From the NCBI GenBank assembly GCA_030430075.1, contig JAUIGN010000048.1, positions 1 through 64,000 on the forward strand: a DNA stretch of 64,000 nt, written 5' to 3'. This document shows positions 33,425 through 42,635 of the stretch, one piece after another. The DNA is from a bacterium (GTDB taxonomy: Bacteria; Planctomycetota; Planctomycetia; Pirellulales; Pirellulaceae). Positions within the stretch are counted from its first letter, which is position 1, and each line of letters opens with the position of its first letter. A program made the position numbers and the translations under genes. The notes under the pieces are model-generated. The model saw only the letters and a list, made by a program, of their open reading frames with translations. It was not told the origin of the DNA and did no database searches.

Positions 33425-34222
33425 ATGACGAAACTTCGAATTGCGATCCACGGTGCCGCGGGGCGCATGGGACAACGGCTGATCGCCCTGGCTGATACTG
33501 ACGACGGCCTGGACATCGTGGCCGCTTTGGAACACGCCGATTGCCCACAACTCGGGTTGGACGCCGGCACCGTTGCCGGCGTAGGCGAATCGGGGACTCC
33601 CATCACGGCCGAATTGAACGACTCGGTCGACGCGATGATCGATTTTTCCGTCCCCGCCGCAGCCGTGCAAGTGACTCAATTGTGCGTTGCCCGCAAGATT
33701 CCGCTGGTGATGGCGACCACCGGCCTGAGCGACGAACAGAAACGGGTCCTCACCGCAGCCGCTCGCGATATTCCCCTGGTCTGGGCTCCCAGCATGAGCG
33801 TGGCCGTCAATCTGACCATGCAGTTGGCCAAGATGGCGGCTTCCGCCCTGAAGGACCATCCCAGCGGCGCGGACGTGGAGATCATCGAGCGGCATCACCG
33901 CTTTAAGGAGGACGCGCCCAGCGGAACGGCCCTCCGCTTCGGCGAACTGATCGCAGGCGAGATGGGGCAGACCGTTCATCAGCATGGTCGGGAGGGCATC
34001 ACCGGGCAACGGCCCAGGGACGAGATCGGCTATCATGCGCTGCGGGTCGGGGACAATCCGGGCGAACACACAATCGTCTACGGCCTGATGGGCGAGACCA
34101 TTGAACTCACGGTCCGCGCGACCAACCGGGACAGCTACGCGTTGGGCGCCTTCCAGGCGGCCCGGTTTGTCGTCGACAAGGCACCCGGCGCCTACACCAT
34201 GTTCGACGTGCTGGGGCTCTAG
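33425..34222 (+). CDS. dapB: 4-hydroxy-tetrahydrodipicolinate reductase
   Basis: A 265-residue NAD(P)H-dependent reductase in lysine and diaminopimelate synthesis. It begins with the nucleotide-binding IAIHGAAGRMGQRLIAL. The family's catalytic box is present as EIIERHHRFKEDAPSGTALR, with the conserved HH and K. The end has the GLMGETIELTVRATNRDSYA segment. It is followed by a small gene 3 bp downstream. Confidence 0.97.
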   Translation: MTKLRIAIHGAAGRMGQRLIALADTDDGLDIVAALEHADCPQLGLDAGTVAGVGESGTPITAELNDSVDAMIDFSVPAAAVQVTQLCVARKIPLVMATTGLSDEQKRVLTAAARDIPLVWAPSMSVAVNLTMQLAKMAASALKDHPSGADVEIIERHHRFKEDAPSGTALRFGELIAGEMGQTVHQHGREGITGQRPRDEIGYHALRVGDNPGEHTIVYGLMGETIELTVRATNRDSYALGAFQAARFVVDKAPGAYTMFDVLGL

Positions 34223-34225
34223 GCC

Positions 34226-34603
34226 GTGGCCAAGTGCGATGAAGGTTACCGCTGCGACGTCTGCGGCGGTGACGTCGAGGAGATCATCGACAGCGACCTT
34301 TATCTCCGCTACGTTATCGGGGCCGTTGATCCGGAAACGTTGCACACGACGCAGGAGCGCCACGTGGGGTGCAATCCGACGCTGGCTCAATTCATTGTTC
34401 ACGACGAGTTCGTCCCGGTCCGCTGCGACGGCGACTTCGGCAAGCAGCACTTGGACCCGGCGTTTGTGAGTCAGCGCGAAGAGCTGGTGACTCGCGGCTG
34501 GCTGCGGTTGCGGGAAGTGGCCCGTTCCCACCTCACGATCCACGAGTATCCACTGCCGGAGGTCGTCCGGAAGTGGCAAGGGCCGGCGAACCCGCCCGAG
34601 TGA
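34226..34603 (+). CDS. Small zinc-ribbon-like protein, function unknown
   Basis: A 125-residue protein starting with a GTG at 34226, 3 bp after the dapB stop, so it is probably co-translated with it. The N-terminus has a CDVCGG pair like half of a zinc ribbon; I see only one more Cys pair candidate (GCNP, RCDG). The remainder is acidic with KQHLDPAFVSQREELV. I do not recognise a family. Its tight link to dapB gives no clear role. Confidence 0.75.
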   Translation: MAKCDEGYRCDVCGGDVEEIIDSDLYLRYVIGAVDPETLHTTQERHVGCNPTLAQFIVHDEFVPVRCDGDFGKQHLDPAFVSQREELVTRGWLRLREVARSHLTIHEYPLPEVVRKWQGPANPPE

Positions 34604-34611
34604 TCTGCGGG

Positions 34612-35559
34612 TCAGTCGGCTGCTGCGGCGAGCGCCAGACCGCCCTGAACGACGACCGCTTCGCCCAACGCCGCGGGCACGATCTGATATGAATCGGCCA
34701 ACGGGGGAAAGACATAGCGGGCAACTTCCTCTCGCAGCGGCTCCCAGAACAACGCGTCGGCCATCAGTGAAACGCCTCCCCCGACGACGACCGTTTCCGC
34801 GGCGGTGATGGCGATCACTTGAGCAATGGCCCAACCCAGGGTGATCGTGGCGGTGGTCAAGGCGGTGCGAGCGGCAAGGTGGCCGGTCGCGGCCAGCTCG
34901 GCGACATGCCGGGCGGTCAACTGGGTCAGGTCCCCCGCACAGCACTGCAGCACCTGTTCGCGCTCGCGGGGATCGCAACCCGCCTGCCCCACGTGGTTTT
35001 GCAGGGTCGAGACGATGCCGGGGCCGGAGGCATAGGATTCGACGGTGGCCGCCGGAGTGTCGGCACTGACGCCGGGACGCAAATGGCCGATCTCCGCCGC
35101 CGCCGGGCGGCCTCGCCCATGCAGCCGCTGCTCGATGACCAGCCCCCCGCCGATGCCGGTGCCGACCGTGACATAAAAGACCGTGGTGCTGTTTTTCCCC
35201 GCGCCGAAGCGAGCTTCCGCCAGGGCCGCGCAGTCGCAATCGTTGCCGATCACGGCTGGCACGCCGAATCGGTCGGCCGACCACTGGGCCAAGGGAAAGT
35301 CGTCCCACCCGTGGACTTGATGGCTGGTAATCGTTCTCCCCGTCCGAGTATCGACGGGGCCACCAAAGCCGATCCCCAGTCGCCGGACCGGGAATCGGTC
35401 GACCAGTGGTTGGCCGGCCGCCAGGATCTGGTCCTGGATCGCCGTGGCGCCATCGGCGATCGCCACCTCGCGCCGCTCCAGTGCGACTAGATCGCTGCCA
35501 TCACCGGCTCCGACACCCAACTGCAGTTTCGTGCCGCCGATCTCGATTCCAAGGTACAT
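34612..35559 (-). CDS. ROK-family sugar kinase or regulator
   Basis: A 315-residue ROK protein starting at ATG 35559 (MYLGIEIGGTKLQLG). It has the ATP-site GIGFGGPVDTRTG, the nucleotide loop YVTVGTGIGGGLVIE and a conserved EIGHLR. ROK members are sugar kinases or repressors. The typical CxCGxxGC zinc site after the EIGH motif is absent, replaced by GVSADTPAAT, so it is an atypical member. It lies 8 bp from the end of the small gene on the other strand and 71 bp downstream of gmhA on its own strand. Confidence 0.85.
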   Translation of the reverse strand: MYLGIEIGGTKLQLGVGAGDGSDLVALERREVAIADGATAIQDQILAAGQPLVDRFPVRRLGIGFGGPVDTRTGRTITSHQVHGWDDFPLAQWSADRFGVPAVIGNDCDCAALAEARFGAGKNSTTVFYVTVGTGIGGGLVIEQRLHGRGRPAAAEIGHLRPGVSADTPAATVESYASGPGIVSTLQNHVGQAGCDPREREQVLQCCAGDLTQLTARHVAELAATGHLAARTALTTATITLGWAIAQVIAITAAETVVVGGGVSLMADALFWEPLREEVARYVFPPLADSYQIVPAALGEAVVVQGGLALAAAAD

Positions 35560-35630
35560 GTCACGACCGCCTGCGACGCGCTGGAGAGGCAACGCGAAAT
35601 TGAGTGAGTGGGTAGCTCCGCGTCTCGGGC

Positions 35631-36242
35631 TCAAGCGGACTGGTACCGGCCCTCGGCATTGATCCGCGCGAACACGTCGTTGAGGACCCAATGAAACAGG
35701 CAGAGATGGATGCTCTCCACCATCCCCATATCATCCAGTTCGACGTGCAGACCGTCGGCCTGAATCTCCTTGAGTCTTCCACCGCCGTAGCCTGTCAGAC
35801 CGAAGGTCGTCAGCCCGTGACGATTTGCCCAGTCGACCGCGTTCAGCACGTTGGCGCTGTTTCCCGAACCGCTGATCGCCAGGACGACGTCGCCGGGCCG
35901 CCCGTAATTCATCAGTTGCTGAACGAAGATCTGGTCGTAGTCCAGGTCGTTGCCAACCGCCATCAGCCAGCCGGCATTGTCGGTCAGGCTCAAGACCTTG
36001 AGTCGCTTCTTTGACTCGTCCGCCAGGTCGCACTCGTGCAGCGTGCTCTTCCCCAGGTCTTCCGCCATATGGCTGGCGGTCGTGCCGGACCCACCGTTGC
36101 CGAAGATATAAACGAAGCGATCATTTTCCCAGGCCTCGAAGATGAGATCGGCCCAGCGTCGCATCGCGTCCTGATCAATCCGTTCCAGCTCGTCGCCCAG
36201 ACGCTGCAAGTAGGCGTTTGTCGCCAGCGTCGCACCCAACAT
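35631..36242 (-). CDS. gmhA: SIS-domain phosphoheptose isomerase-like protein
   Basis: A 203-residue single SIS-domain protein. It contains the phosphosugar-binding FGNGGSGTTASHMAEDLGK and AISGSGNSANVLNAVDWA segments that mark GmhA, sedoheptulose-7-phosphate isomerase of the heptose route. A late HVELDDMGMVESIHLCL fits the active-site histidine/glutamate region. It begins 3 bp before the upstream LplT-like gene ends, so translation is likely linked. The symbol rests on the family resemblance only. Confidence 0.82.
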   Translation of the reverse strand: MLGATLATNAYLQRLGDELERIDQDAMRRWADLIFEAWENDRFVYIFGNGGSGTTASHMAEDLGKSTLHECDLADESKKRLKVLSLTDNAGWLMAVGNDLDYDQIFVQQLMNYGRPGDVVLAISGSGNSANVLNAVDWANRHGLTTFGLTGYGGGRLKEIQADGLHVELDDMGMVESIHLCLFHWVLNDVFARINAEGRYQSA

Positions 36243-36245
36243 GAT

Positions 36246-37814
36246 TCACTCCGTGGTTTCCTGGGAATCCGCAATGGTCTCCGAGTCCCCGCCGACCGGC
36301 GGCTCGTTCCGCGGGCGGTAGAAGATGGCCAGCGGGAGCACGATCAGGGCCATCATCGCAAAGTTCGCGCTGCGTGGCCATCCTTGCAGCCCGATGATGC
36401 GGTCGAACACTTCGTACAACACGCCGGCCAACAGAATGGCGATGAAGTTGAACAAGTTCATCGCTGCGATCATGCGTCCCTTTTGAGCCTTGGGCGGACG
36501 CTCCTGAATAAACACCTGGACGGGAATTGCAAAGAAGCCGGCCGACATCCCCAGCAGGATAAGCACCAGCAGGCTGCCGCCGAAGCCCAGCAAATGGACC
36601 CCGCCGGGGCGGGTGATGGCGAGCAATCCCAGCAAGACGACCAGGCCCCAAAGGCCCGTTCGAGCGATCCGAAAGTCGATCTTCCCGCGCGACAATCGCC
36701 CGGCGACAACCGCACCGGCGGCGATCCCCAACCCGATCACCGCCGTCATCACGCTGGTCCAGAACTTGTCCATGCCGAGCTGAACCAGCCCGAGCGAATT
36801 CACGGCCTGGATTGCGATCCCTGAGACGAGCCAGAAGACGCAGGACGCCAGCAGCGCCCAGGCCAAGGGGCGATCAGACCAGAGCAACCGCCGTGTTTCG
36901 AGAGGGACGACCAGCGAGTCGAAGCGCAGTTTCAGTCCGGGTTCCGCGGGTGGCAGGCGCCGGATCATCACGGCGGTCAGGGTGCCCAGGATGGCGATCC
37001 CCACGCAGATCAGTGATCCACGCCAGAGCCCGACGGCACGCAGCTCAGGCGCTCCCCCATCGTCGATCAACGACTTTCCCAGCAGGCCGGCCACAGCGGT
37101 CCCGAAGATGATCGCCAAAAACGTCGTCATCACCATCATGCCGTTGGCGCGCGGTAACTGCGAATTCGGCAACATCTCCGGCAAAATGCCATATTTGCCC
37201 GGTCCAAAGAAGGCACTCTGCGTCGCCATCAGGAACAGGACGACCAGTAAGCCGGTTGTGCCCAGGGTCTGAAAATTGAGGAAAGCAAACAGGCCCAAGG
37301 CCATCACCAGCACTTCGGCGACTTTCGCCAGCACGATGATCCGCCGCTTGCTGAGCCGGTCCGAAAGGTAGCCGGCGTAACCGGAAAACAAGATAAAGGG
37401 GACGGCGAAGACGATGGTCGCGATCGCCTGCCGGTCTTTTTCCACCGCGGCCGCGGCGCCCACCGGAATCGACAACAACAGCATCAATTGCTTGAAGAGG
37501 TTGTCGTTGAAGGCCCCCAGGAACTGGGTCGTCAGCATGCCCAGAAACGACCGGTTGTGGAGCAACCGCCCGGCCGCTGGAGGTGCGGGCCGCCCTGCCC
37601 CGCCGAGGAGGCGGCCGGTCGGAGCATGGCCGTCGCTCTGTCGAGCCCCTTCCACGGGGCCGGCGGCCGGCGGTCCGTCAGCGGGTCGTCCGTCTCCAAC
37701 GCTTCCTTCTCTAGGCTGGCCTTCTCTGGATCGGCCCTCGCCCGGCGAAGGGGATGCTTCTGGACTCAGCACCTCGCCCGGATTGCTGGAAGGAGCATTC
37801 TGCGGTTCCGCCAT
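36246..37814 (-). CDS. MFS transporter, LplT-like
   Basis: A 522-residue member of the major facilitator superfamily with about twelve hydrophobic segments. The FLGAFNDNLFKQLMLLL stretch at about residues 97-113 and GPGKYGILPEMLP about 100 residues later resemble LplT, the lysophospholipid flippase fused to Aas in some bacteria. The first 85 residues are Pro/Gly/Glu-rich and look disordered, so the true start could be downstream. The gene lies between thiC and gmhA on the minus strand. No acyltransferase gene is adjacent, so the substrate is unproven. Confidence 0.82.
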   Translation of the reverse strand: MAEPQNAPSSNPGEVLSPEASPSPGEGRSREGQPREGSVGDGRPADGPPAAGPVEGARQSDGHAPTGRLLGGAGRPAPPAAGRLLHNRSFLGMLTTQFLGAFNDNLFKQLMLLLSIPVGAAAAVEKDRQAIATIVFAVPFILFSGYAGYLSDRLSKRRIIVLAKVAEVLVMALGLFAFLNFQTLGTTGLLVVLFLMATQSAFFGPGKYGILPEMLPNSQLPRANGMMVMTTFLAIIFGTAVAGLLGKSLIDDGGAPELRAVGLWRGSLICVGIAILGTLTAVMIRRLPPAEPGLKLRFDSLVVPLETRRLLWSDRPLAWALLASCVFWLVSGIAIQAVNSLGLVQLGMDKFWTSVMTAVIGLGIAAGAVVAGRLSRGKIDFRIARTGLWGLVVLLGLLAITRPGGVHLLGFGGSLLVLILLGMSAGFFAIPVQVFIQERPPKAQKGRMIAAMNLFNFIAILLAGVLYEVFDRIIGLQGWPRSANFAMMALIVLPLAIFYRPRNEPPVGGDSETIADSQETTE

Positions 37815-37868
37815 GATGGGTCTTCCTTTGCCGGCCGGAGTCCGCGAGTGCTGCCGTGGGGTTGGCTC

Positions 37869-39206
37869 CTATTCTGGGGTCGTCGGCTCCAGTTCGACGA
37901 GCTCACCAGCATTGGCCATCTCCTTGATGTCTTCGGTGATCTTCATCGAGCAATACTTGGGGCCGCACATGCTGCAGAAGTGGGCGCTCTTGAAGGTGTC
38001 TTGGGGCAGCGTCTCGTCGTGATACGCTCGAGCTGTCTCGGGATCGAGCGACAGACGGAACTGCTCGTTCCAGTCGAACTCGAACCGCGCCTTGCTGAGC
38101 GCGTCGTCGCGGTCACGGGCCCCGGGCCGATGTCGAGCGACGTCGGCGGCGTGCGCAGCGATCTTGTAGGCGATGACCCCCTGCCGGACGTCATCGTTGT
38201 TGGGGAGTCCGAGGTGCTCCTTGGGCGTGACATAGCAAAGCATCGCCGCGCCGCTCCAACCTGCCATCGCCGCGCCGATGGCGCTCGTAATGTGGTCGTA
38301 ACCGGGAGCGATGTCTGTGACCAGCGGACCGAGAACGTAGAACGGAGCCCCGTTGCATACTTCGATCTGCTTCTTGATGTTCATGTCGATCTGGTCCATC
38401 GGCACATGCCCTGGACCTTCCACCATCACCTGCGTCCCTTGTTCCTGGCCACGCCGCGTCAATTCGCCCAACACGTCCAGTTCTGCGAACTGGGCCTCGT
38501 CGCTGGCGTCGGCGACCGAACCGGGACGAAGGCCGTCGCCCAGGCTCCAGGTCACATCGTACTGCCGCATGATGTCGCAGAGATCGTCAAAGTGGGTGTA
38601 GAGAGGATTCTGCTTGCGGTGGGCCATCATCCATTTGGCAATCAGTGAACCGCCGCGACTGACAATGCCGGTGACGCGGTTCATTGCCAGGTGGAGATGC
38701 TCGATCAGAACGCCGCAGTGGATGGTCATGTAATCGACCCCCTGCTTGGCCTGATGCTCGACCATATCCAGGAAGTGCTGCGGTGTCATCTCCTCGATGT
38801 TGCCGCCGATTTCCTCCAGCATCTGGTAGATGGGGACCGTGCCGATCGGGACGGGTGAGGCGTCAATGATGGCAGCCCGGATCGTGTCGATGTTCTTGCC
38901 GGTGGAGAGATCCATCACCGTATCGGCACCGTAGTGCACGGAGGTGTGCAGCTTCTCCAGCTCACCGGCAATGTCGCTGGTGACAGCCGAGTTGCCGATG
39001 TTCGAGTTGATCTTGCATTTGGCTGCGATCCCGATGCACATCGGTTCAAGGTTCTTCTTGAGATGCACCTTGTTGGCCGGAATCACCATCCGGCCGGCCG
39101 CAACTTCATCGCGAATCAAGTCCGGCGACAGGTGTTCTCGGTTCGCCACGAACTCCATTCCAGGTGTGATCTCACCCGCTCGTGCCGCCTGGATTTGCGT
39201 CGCCAT
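37869..39206 (-). CDS. thiC: Phosphomethylpyrimidine synthase
   Basis: A radical-SAM-type enzyme (445 residues) that turns aminoimidazole ribotide into the pyrimidine of thiamin. It starts at ATG 39206 with AAAGGA 8 bp upstream; the frame extends to 39302 without similarity. Key segments are VMDLSTGKNIDTIR, PVPIGTVPIY, VDYMTIHCGV, SLGDGLRPG, VMVEGPGHVP and the C-terminal cluster site CSMCGPKYCS. I looked for a TPP riboswitch in the 182-bp leader and saw none. Confidence 0.97.
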   Translation of the reverse strand: MATQIQAARAGEITPGMEFVANREHLSPDLIRDEVAAGRMVIPANKVHLKKNLEPMCIGIAAKCKINSNIGNSAVTSDIAGELEKLHTSVHYGADTVMDLSTGKNIDTIRAAIIDASPVPIGTVPIYQMLEEIGGNIEEMTPQHFLDMVEHQAKQGVDYMTIHCGVLIEHLHLAMNRVTGIVSRGGSLIAKWMMAHRKQNPLYTHFDDLCDIMRQYDVTWSLGDGLRPGSVADASDEAQFAELDVLGELTRRGQEQGTQVMVEGPGHVPMDQIDMNIKKQIEVCNGAPFYVLGPLVTDIAPGYDHITSAIGAAMAGWSGAAMLCYVTPKEHLGLPNNDDVRQGVIAYKIAAHAADVARHRPGARDRDDALSKARFEFDWNEQFRLSLDPETARAYHDETLPQDTFKSAHFCSMCGPKYCSMKITEDIKEMANAGELVELEPTTPE

Positions 39207-39388
39207 CAAGGAATCCTTTCGTAAAGATCTCGCGATCAAAGTCGTCGTTACAGGAGTCACGCATGTGCCTTCAAATCGTAGCGAACCTCGGTCGAAAGTC
39301 AATTACGAGGAAGGCAGCAGAGAGCCGCGTGGCGAGTGACGACCGGCGTCGCTCGGCACGGCCGCCAAGCCGTCCGGGTGCGGAATTG

Positions 39389-42169
39389 TCACACGGTGGG
39401 CGCGGTCGCCGAGACGACTTCCCGCCAGGCGTTCAGCTTTCGCTGGGAGAGGTTGTTGGCACGCGTAATCTCTTGAGTGACCTGATCGCAGACGCCGTCC
39501 ACGCTGACCACCACGCGCAGCCGTCCGTTGTCGGCGTACTGAAAACGCACTTCAATGGGGGTGCCGGCCGGCAAGTCGTCAGGGAGATCGGTCACCGTGA
39601 ACTTGCCGATCGCCGTGCATTCTCGCGGATCCTTGCTCTCCCCTTCCACGATCGTGGCGACAATGGATGACTGGCCGTGTTTGGCGGTGCGAAACACACG
39701 CTTGGCCTTGGCAGGCAGCGGCGTGTTGCGGGGAATCAGAATCGCCGTCTGCTTTCGCTGTGTCCGCGTGTCCGTGCCGACGATGCCCAGGCTGTGCGAG
39801 TTGACGTTGCGGATCTTGAGACGGGGCGAGCTATTCTGCAAGCGGTCGAGCACGACGCCGGCGTGGATTGCGGCACCTTGCGCGACCGCTTCATCCGGGG
39901 AGACGGAGATATCCGGTTCTTTGCCGGTCAGTTCGCGGACCATCTTGACCACCGCCGGCATGCGTGTCGAACCGCCGACGAGCAGGATATCGTCAATCTC
40001 GTTCCAGGTCAGGCCGGCGGCCTTGAGCGTTTGCCGCGTCGTGAAGGCAGTGCGTTCCAGCAGGTCCGCCGTAATCTGCTCGAAGTGCGCCCGCGTAATC
40101 TCGATTCGTTCCGCGACCCCGCCCAGATCGCAAACAATCCTGGCCTTGTTGCGCAACGTGAGGCTCCGTTTGGCGTCTTCGCAGTCGCGGAGCAAACGGC
40201 CCAGCGCGTTGGGATCCTCGCGGGGGTCCTGGCCATGCTCCCGAATGAAGGCCTCGGCCACGTAATCGACCAGCCGCTGGTCCCAGTCACGGCCGCCCAG
40301 TTGCACGTCCCCGTCGGTGGCCAGGGTAAAGAATTCACCCAGGCCAATCTCCATGATCGTGACGTCGAACGTGCCGCCGCCCAGGTCGTAAACCAACACG
40401 CGGCTGGGGACCAGGTCCAGGTCGCCGCGGTGCATGCGTCCCCGCTGAAAGCCAAACGCCAGTGCGGCTGCCGTCGGTTCGTTGATGATGTCGAGCACTT
40501 CCAGGCCGGCGATGTAGCCCGCATCCTCGGTCGCTTTGCGGCGGACTTCGTCGAAATAGGCGGGCACGGTGATCACGGCCTGCGTGAATTCGCCAAGCCG
40601 TTTCTGGGCGTCAACGCGAAGCTTGTTGAGGATCCAGGCCTGGACCACTTCGGGAGGATACGCCTTCCCGGCCAGCTTCTTGTGATATGCTTTGAAGCCC
40701 AGGTCGCGCTTGGCGCACTCGGCAATCGATTCCATGTCGGTCGCCATCGCCTTGAGCGCTTCCTGGCCGACGATAATGTCGTCATCGTCCACCAGGACAA
40801 CACTGGGGGTCGTCTGGTCTCCTTCCATGTTGGAGAGCAACTGGGGGCGTCCCTGGTCGTCCAGGTAGCTGATGGCCGAAAAGGTCGTTCCCAGATCGAT
40901 GCCGACCGCCTTGGAAGTGGCTGCCCGACGTCCGAACGGATCACCCGGCTCATCCGCCGCCCGGGTCGGCCGGTCCGAACTGCCTCCCGAGGCCGGTTGT
41001 CGCGCGCTCGCTTGGCCCGCGCTGCCGGACGCGGGTTGCCCGCTCGGCCCCATAATGGTCGTATCACTCTCGTTGCGGGCGCCCCACTCACGCGGTTCGG
41101 CCCGGATCCAATCGGTGCCGTCTGCGGGGAGTCCTTCGTAGATTGCCTCCAGTTCGCCAATCAGGGCGGTCATGGATTGGAATCGTTCCTCCGGATCGAC
41201 GGCCAGCATTCGGTCCAGGATCTGCTGCAGTGCGGCGGGGGCCGCGGGACAATCATCTTGAATCCGGGGTGTTTCCTTCGTGCGATGGGCAATCAGCGTC
41301 TGCACGAGCGTCTCGCCCTGGTACGGCGGCCGCGCCGTGAGCAGGCGGAAAAACGTGCAGCCGAGACTGTAGATGTCCGACCGTCGATCGGCGGAGGACG
41401 AGTCGTCGACCTGTTCCGGAGCCATGTACTCGGCGGTCCCCACGATCTGGTTCTGCTGGGTCAGTTCGTCGCTGTCCACGATCGTTTGCCGCCCGTCGTC
41501 GAAGCGGGCCAGCCCCATGTCGAGGATCTTGACCACGCCGTCGGTATCGAGGAGCAGATTGTTGGGTTTGATATCGCGGTGGATGATTCCCTTGGAGTGG
41601 GCGTATTCGAGCCCCCGTGCGGCCTGCAGGGTGCAGTCGACGGCCTGCTTGAGCGGCATTCGGCCGCAGCGGGCCAGCAATTGTCCCAGCGGCTCGCCGT
41701 CGACGAACTCCATCACCAGGTAGTAGATGCCGTGCTGTTCATCCGCATCGAACGCCGTCACGACGTTGGGGTGGTGCAACTGGGCCGCCGCTTCGACTTC
41801 GCGTTGAAAGCGGCGAATGTAGTAGCTCGATTCGGTGGCCGCGGGTGGGAGGATCTTGACGACGACGGGGCGTTTCATCCGCCGGTGCTCGGCGACAAAC
41901 ACTTCGCCCATGCCCCCTTCACCAATCTTGTCCCGGATGACGTACTTGTCCAGCACCAGCCCTTCCAGCTTGCCGGCGGCCACTCGGGCCGCCTGGTACT
42001 TGGTCAACCGGCCCCGCCGCACCAGTTCCATCGCCAGGCTTTTCGTCGTGGGAGGCTGCAGTTCGGGGGGCAGCGTCACCATCACGGCGTGCACCTCGTC
42101 AGCGGCCATCAAGCCGCTGCGGGTCAGGCCTTCGATAAAGCGTTCGACGGTTGCCACAAGCGTTCTCAC
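39389..42169 (-). CDS. Serine/threonine protein kinase fused to Hsp70 (DnaK-like), lidless
   Basis: A 926-residue fusion, with a GTG at 42169 chosen as start. Residues 1-75 are the small pre-kinase domain common in planctomycete kinases. The kinase (about 77-345) has GEGGMGEV, the VVKIL lysine, HRDIKPNN, DMGLARFDD (DFG replaced by DMG), an APE motif (MAPEQV) and a Ser/Thr-type subdomain. A Gly/Ser/Ala-rich linker follows. Hsp70 (about 420-920) has GIDLGTTFSAISYLDDQG, DLGGGTFDVTIMEIG and VGGSTRMPAV, then a substrate-binding beta domain but no helical lid. There is no stop codon between the two parts, so it is one polypeptide. The gene diverges from leuC. Confidence 0.93.
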   Translation of the reverse strand: MRTLVATVERFIEGLTRSGLMAADEVHAVMVTLPPELQPPTTKSLAMELVRRGRLTKYQAARVAAGKLEGLVLDKYVIRDKIGEGGMGEVFVAEHRRMKRPVVVKILPPAATESSYYIRRFQREVEAAAQLHHPNVVTAFDADEQHGIYYLVMEFVDGEPLGQLLARCGRMPLKQAVDCTLQAARGLEYAHSKGIIHRDIKPNNLLLDTDGVVKILDMGLARFDDGRQTIVDSDELTQQNQIVGTAEYMAPEQVDDSSSADRRSDIYSLGCTFFRLLTARPPYQGETLVQTLIAHRTKETPRIQDDCPAAPAALQQILDRMLAVDPEERFQSMTALIGELEAIYEGLPADGTDWIRAEPREWGARNESDTTIMGPSGQPASGSAGQASARQPASGGSSDRPTRAADEPGDPFGRRAATSKAVGIDLGTTFSAISYLDDQGRPQLLSNMEGDQTTPSVVLVDDDDIIVGQEALKAMATDMESIAECAKRDLGFKAYHKKLAGKAYPPEVVQAWILNKLRVDAQKRLGEFTQAVITVPAYFDEVRRKATEDAGYIAGLEVLDIINEPTAAALAFGFQRGRMHRGDLDLVPSRVLVYDLGGGTFDVTIMEIGLGEFFTLATDGDVQLGGRDWDQRLVDYVAEAFIREHGQDPREDPNALGRLLRDCEDAKRSLTLRNKARIVCDLGGVAERIEITRAHFEQITADLLERTAFTTRQTLKAAGLTWNEIDDILLVGGSTRMPAVVKMVRELTGKEPDISVSPDEAVAQGAAIHAGVVLDRLQNSSPRLKIRNVNSHSLGIVGTDTRTQRKQTAILIPRNTPLPAKAKRVFRTAKHGQSSIVATIVEGESKDPRECTAIGKFTVTDLPDDLPAGTPIEVRFQYADNGRLRVVVSVDGVCDQVTQEITRANNLSQRKLNAWREVVSATAPTV

Positions 42170-42635
42170 ATTCCAACTCCGCCCCGAGGAACCGAGCGGT
42201 GGGAACGGACCGGCGGTCGTCCTGCGTCTGCGGATGGTGGGCGTCCGGCTGCCGGCAGAGGTGCCGAATGCGAGCAACCCAGCGCGGAAGGAATCGTCGG
42301 GAGCCGCACCGCGGCGTCGGCGACTCGCGAGGCAAGCAGATACGGGCACCCGGAACGCCTCAGTATACCCGTCGCGACCGGGAAAAGCGATTGCCTTGGT
42401 CCGCCGATCGCCGTTCCGCCGAACCACATGTCGCTCGCCCAACAGCGGAAACGCACGTTCGCGCCACGGCAGCGAAAGGAACGAGGTACAGACAGAACCT
42501 CCCCAGGGCCGGACTTGTCGATTAGAATTGCCGGATTCCTTCGGCGCCACCGGTGACCGGTCTGCCGCGGCGGTGGCCGGCGTCACCTTGACGGTGCCCC
42601 CATCCTCAACGAGCCAACTTACCCACGAGAAGCTT
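42170..42635. other. Divergent intergenic region, 466 bp
   Basis: It lies between the kinase-Hsp70 gene (minus) and leuC (plus). Reading frames from both genes cross it, but their translations are not protein-like and do not match either family, so I treat it as non-coding promoter DNA. No repeat or RNA gene is seen. Confidence 0.6.

Noticed and set aside
33383..35308. 641-codon minus-strand frame over dapB and the ROK gene
   Set aside because: It crosses two other genes with recognised motifs in other frames and has repeated low-complexity character.
39207..39388. TPP riboswitch in the thiC leader
   Set aside because: I looked for the conserved THI-box segments (CUGAGA, ACCUGAU, GGGA) on the minus strand and saw none in the right order.
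39677..42556. Long plus-strand open frame of 959 codons opposite the kinase-Hsp70 gene
   Set aside because: It is exactly antisense to a gene with clear kinase and Hsp70 motifs, and its composition (high Arg, Gly, His, no domain) is typical of antisense frames in GC-rich DNA.
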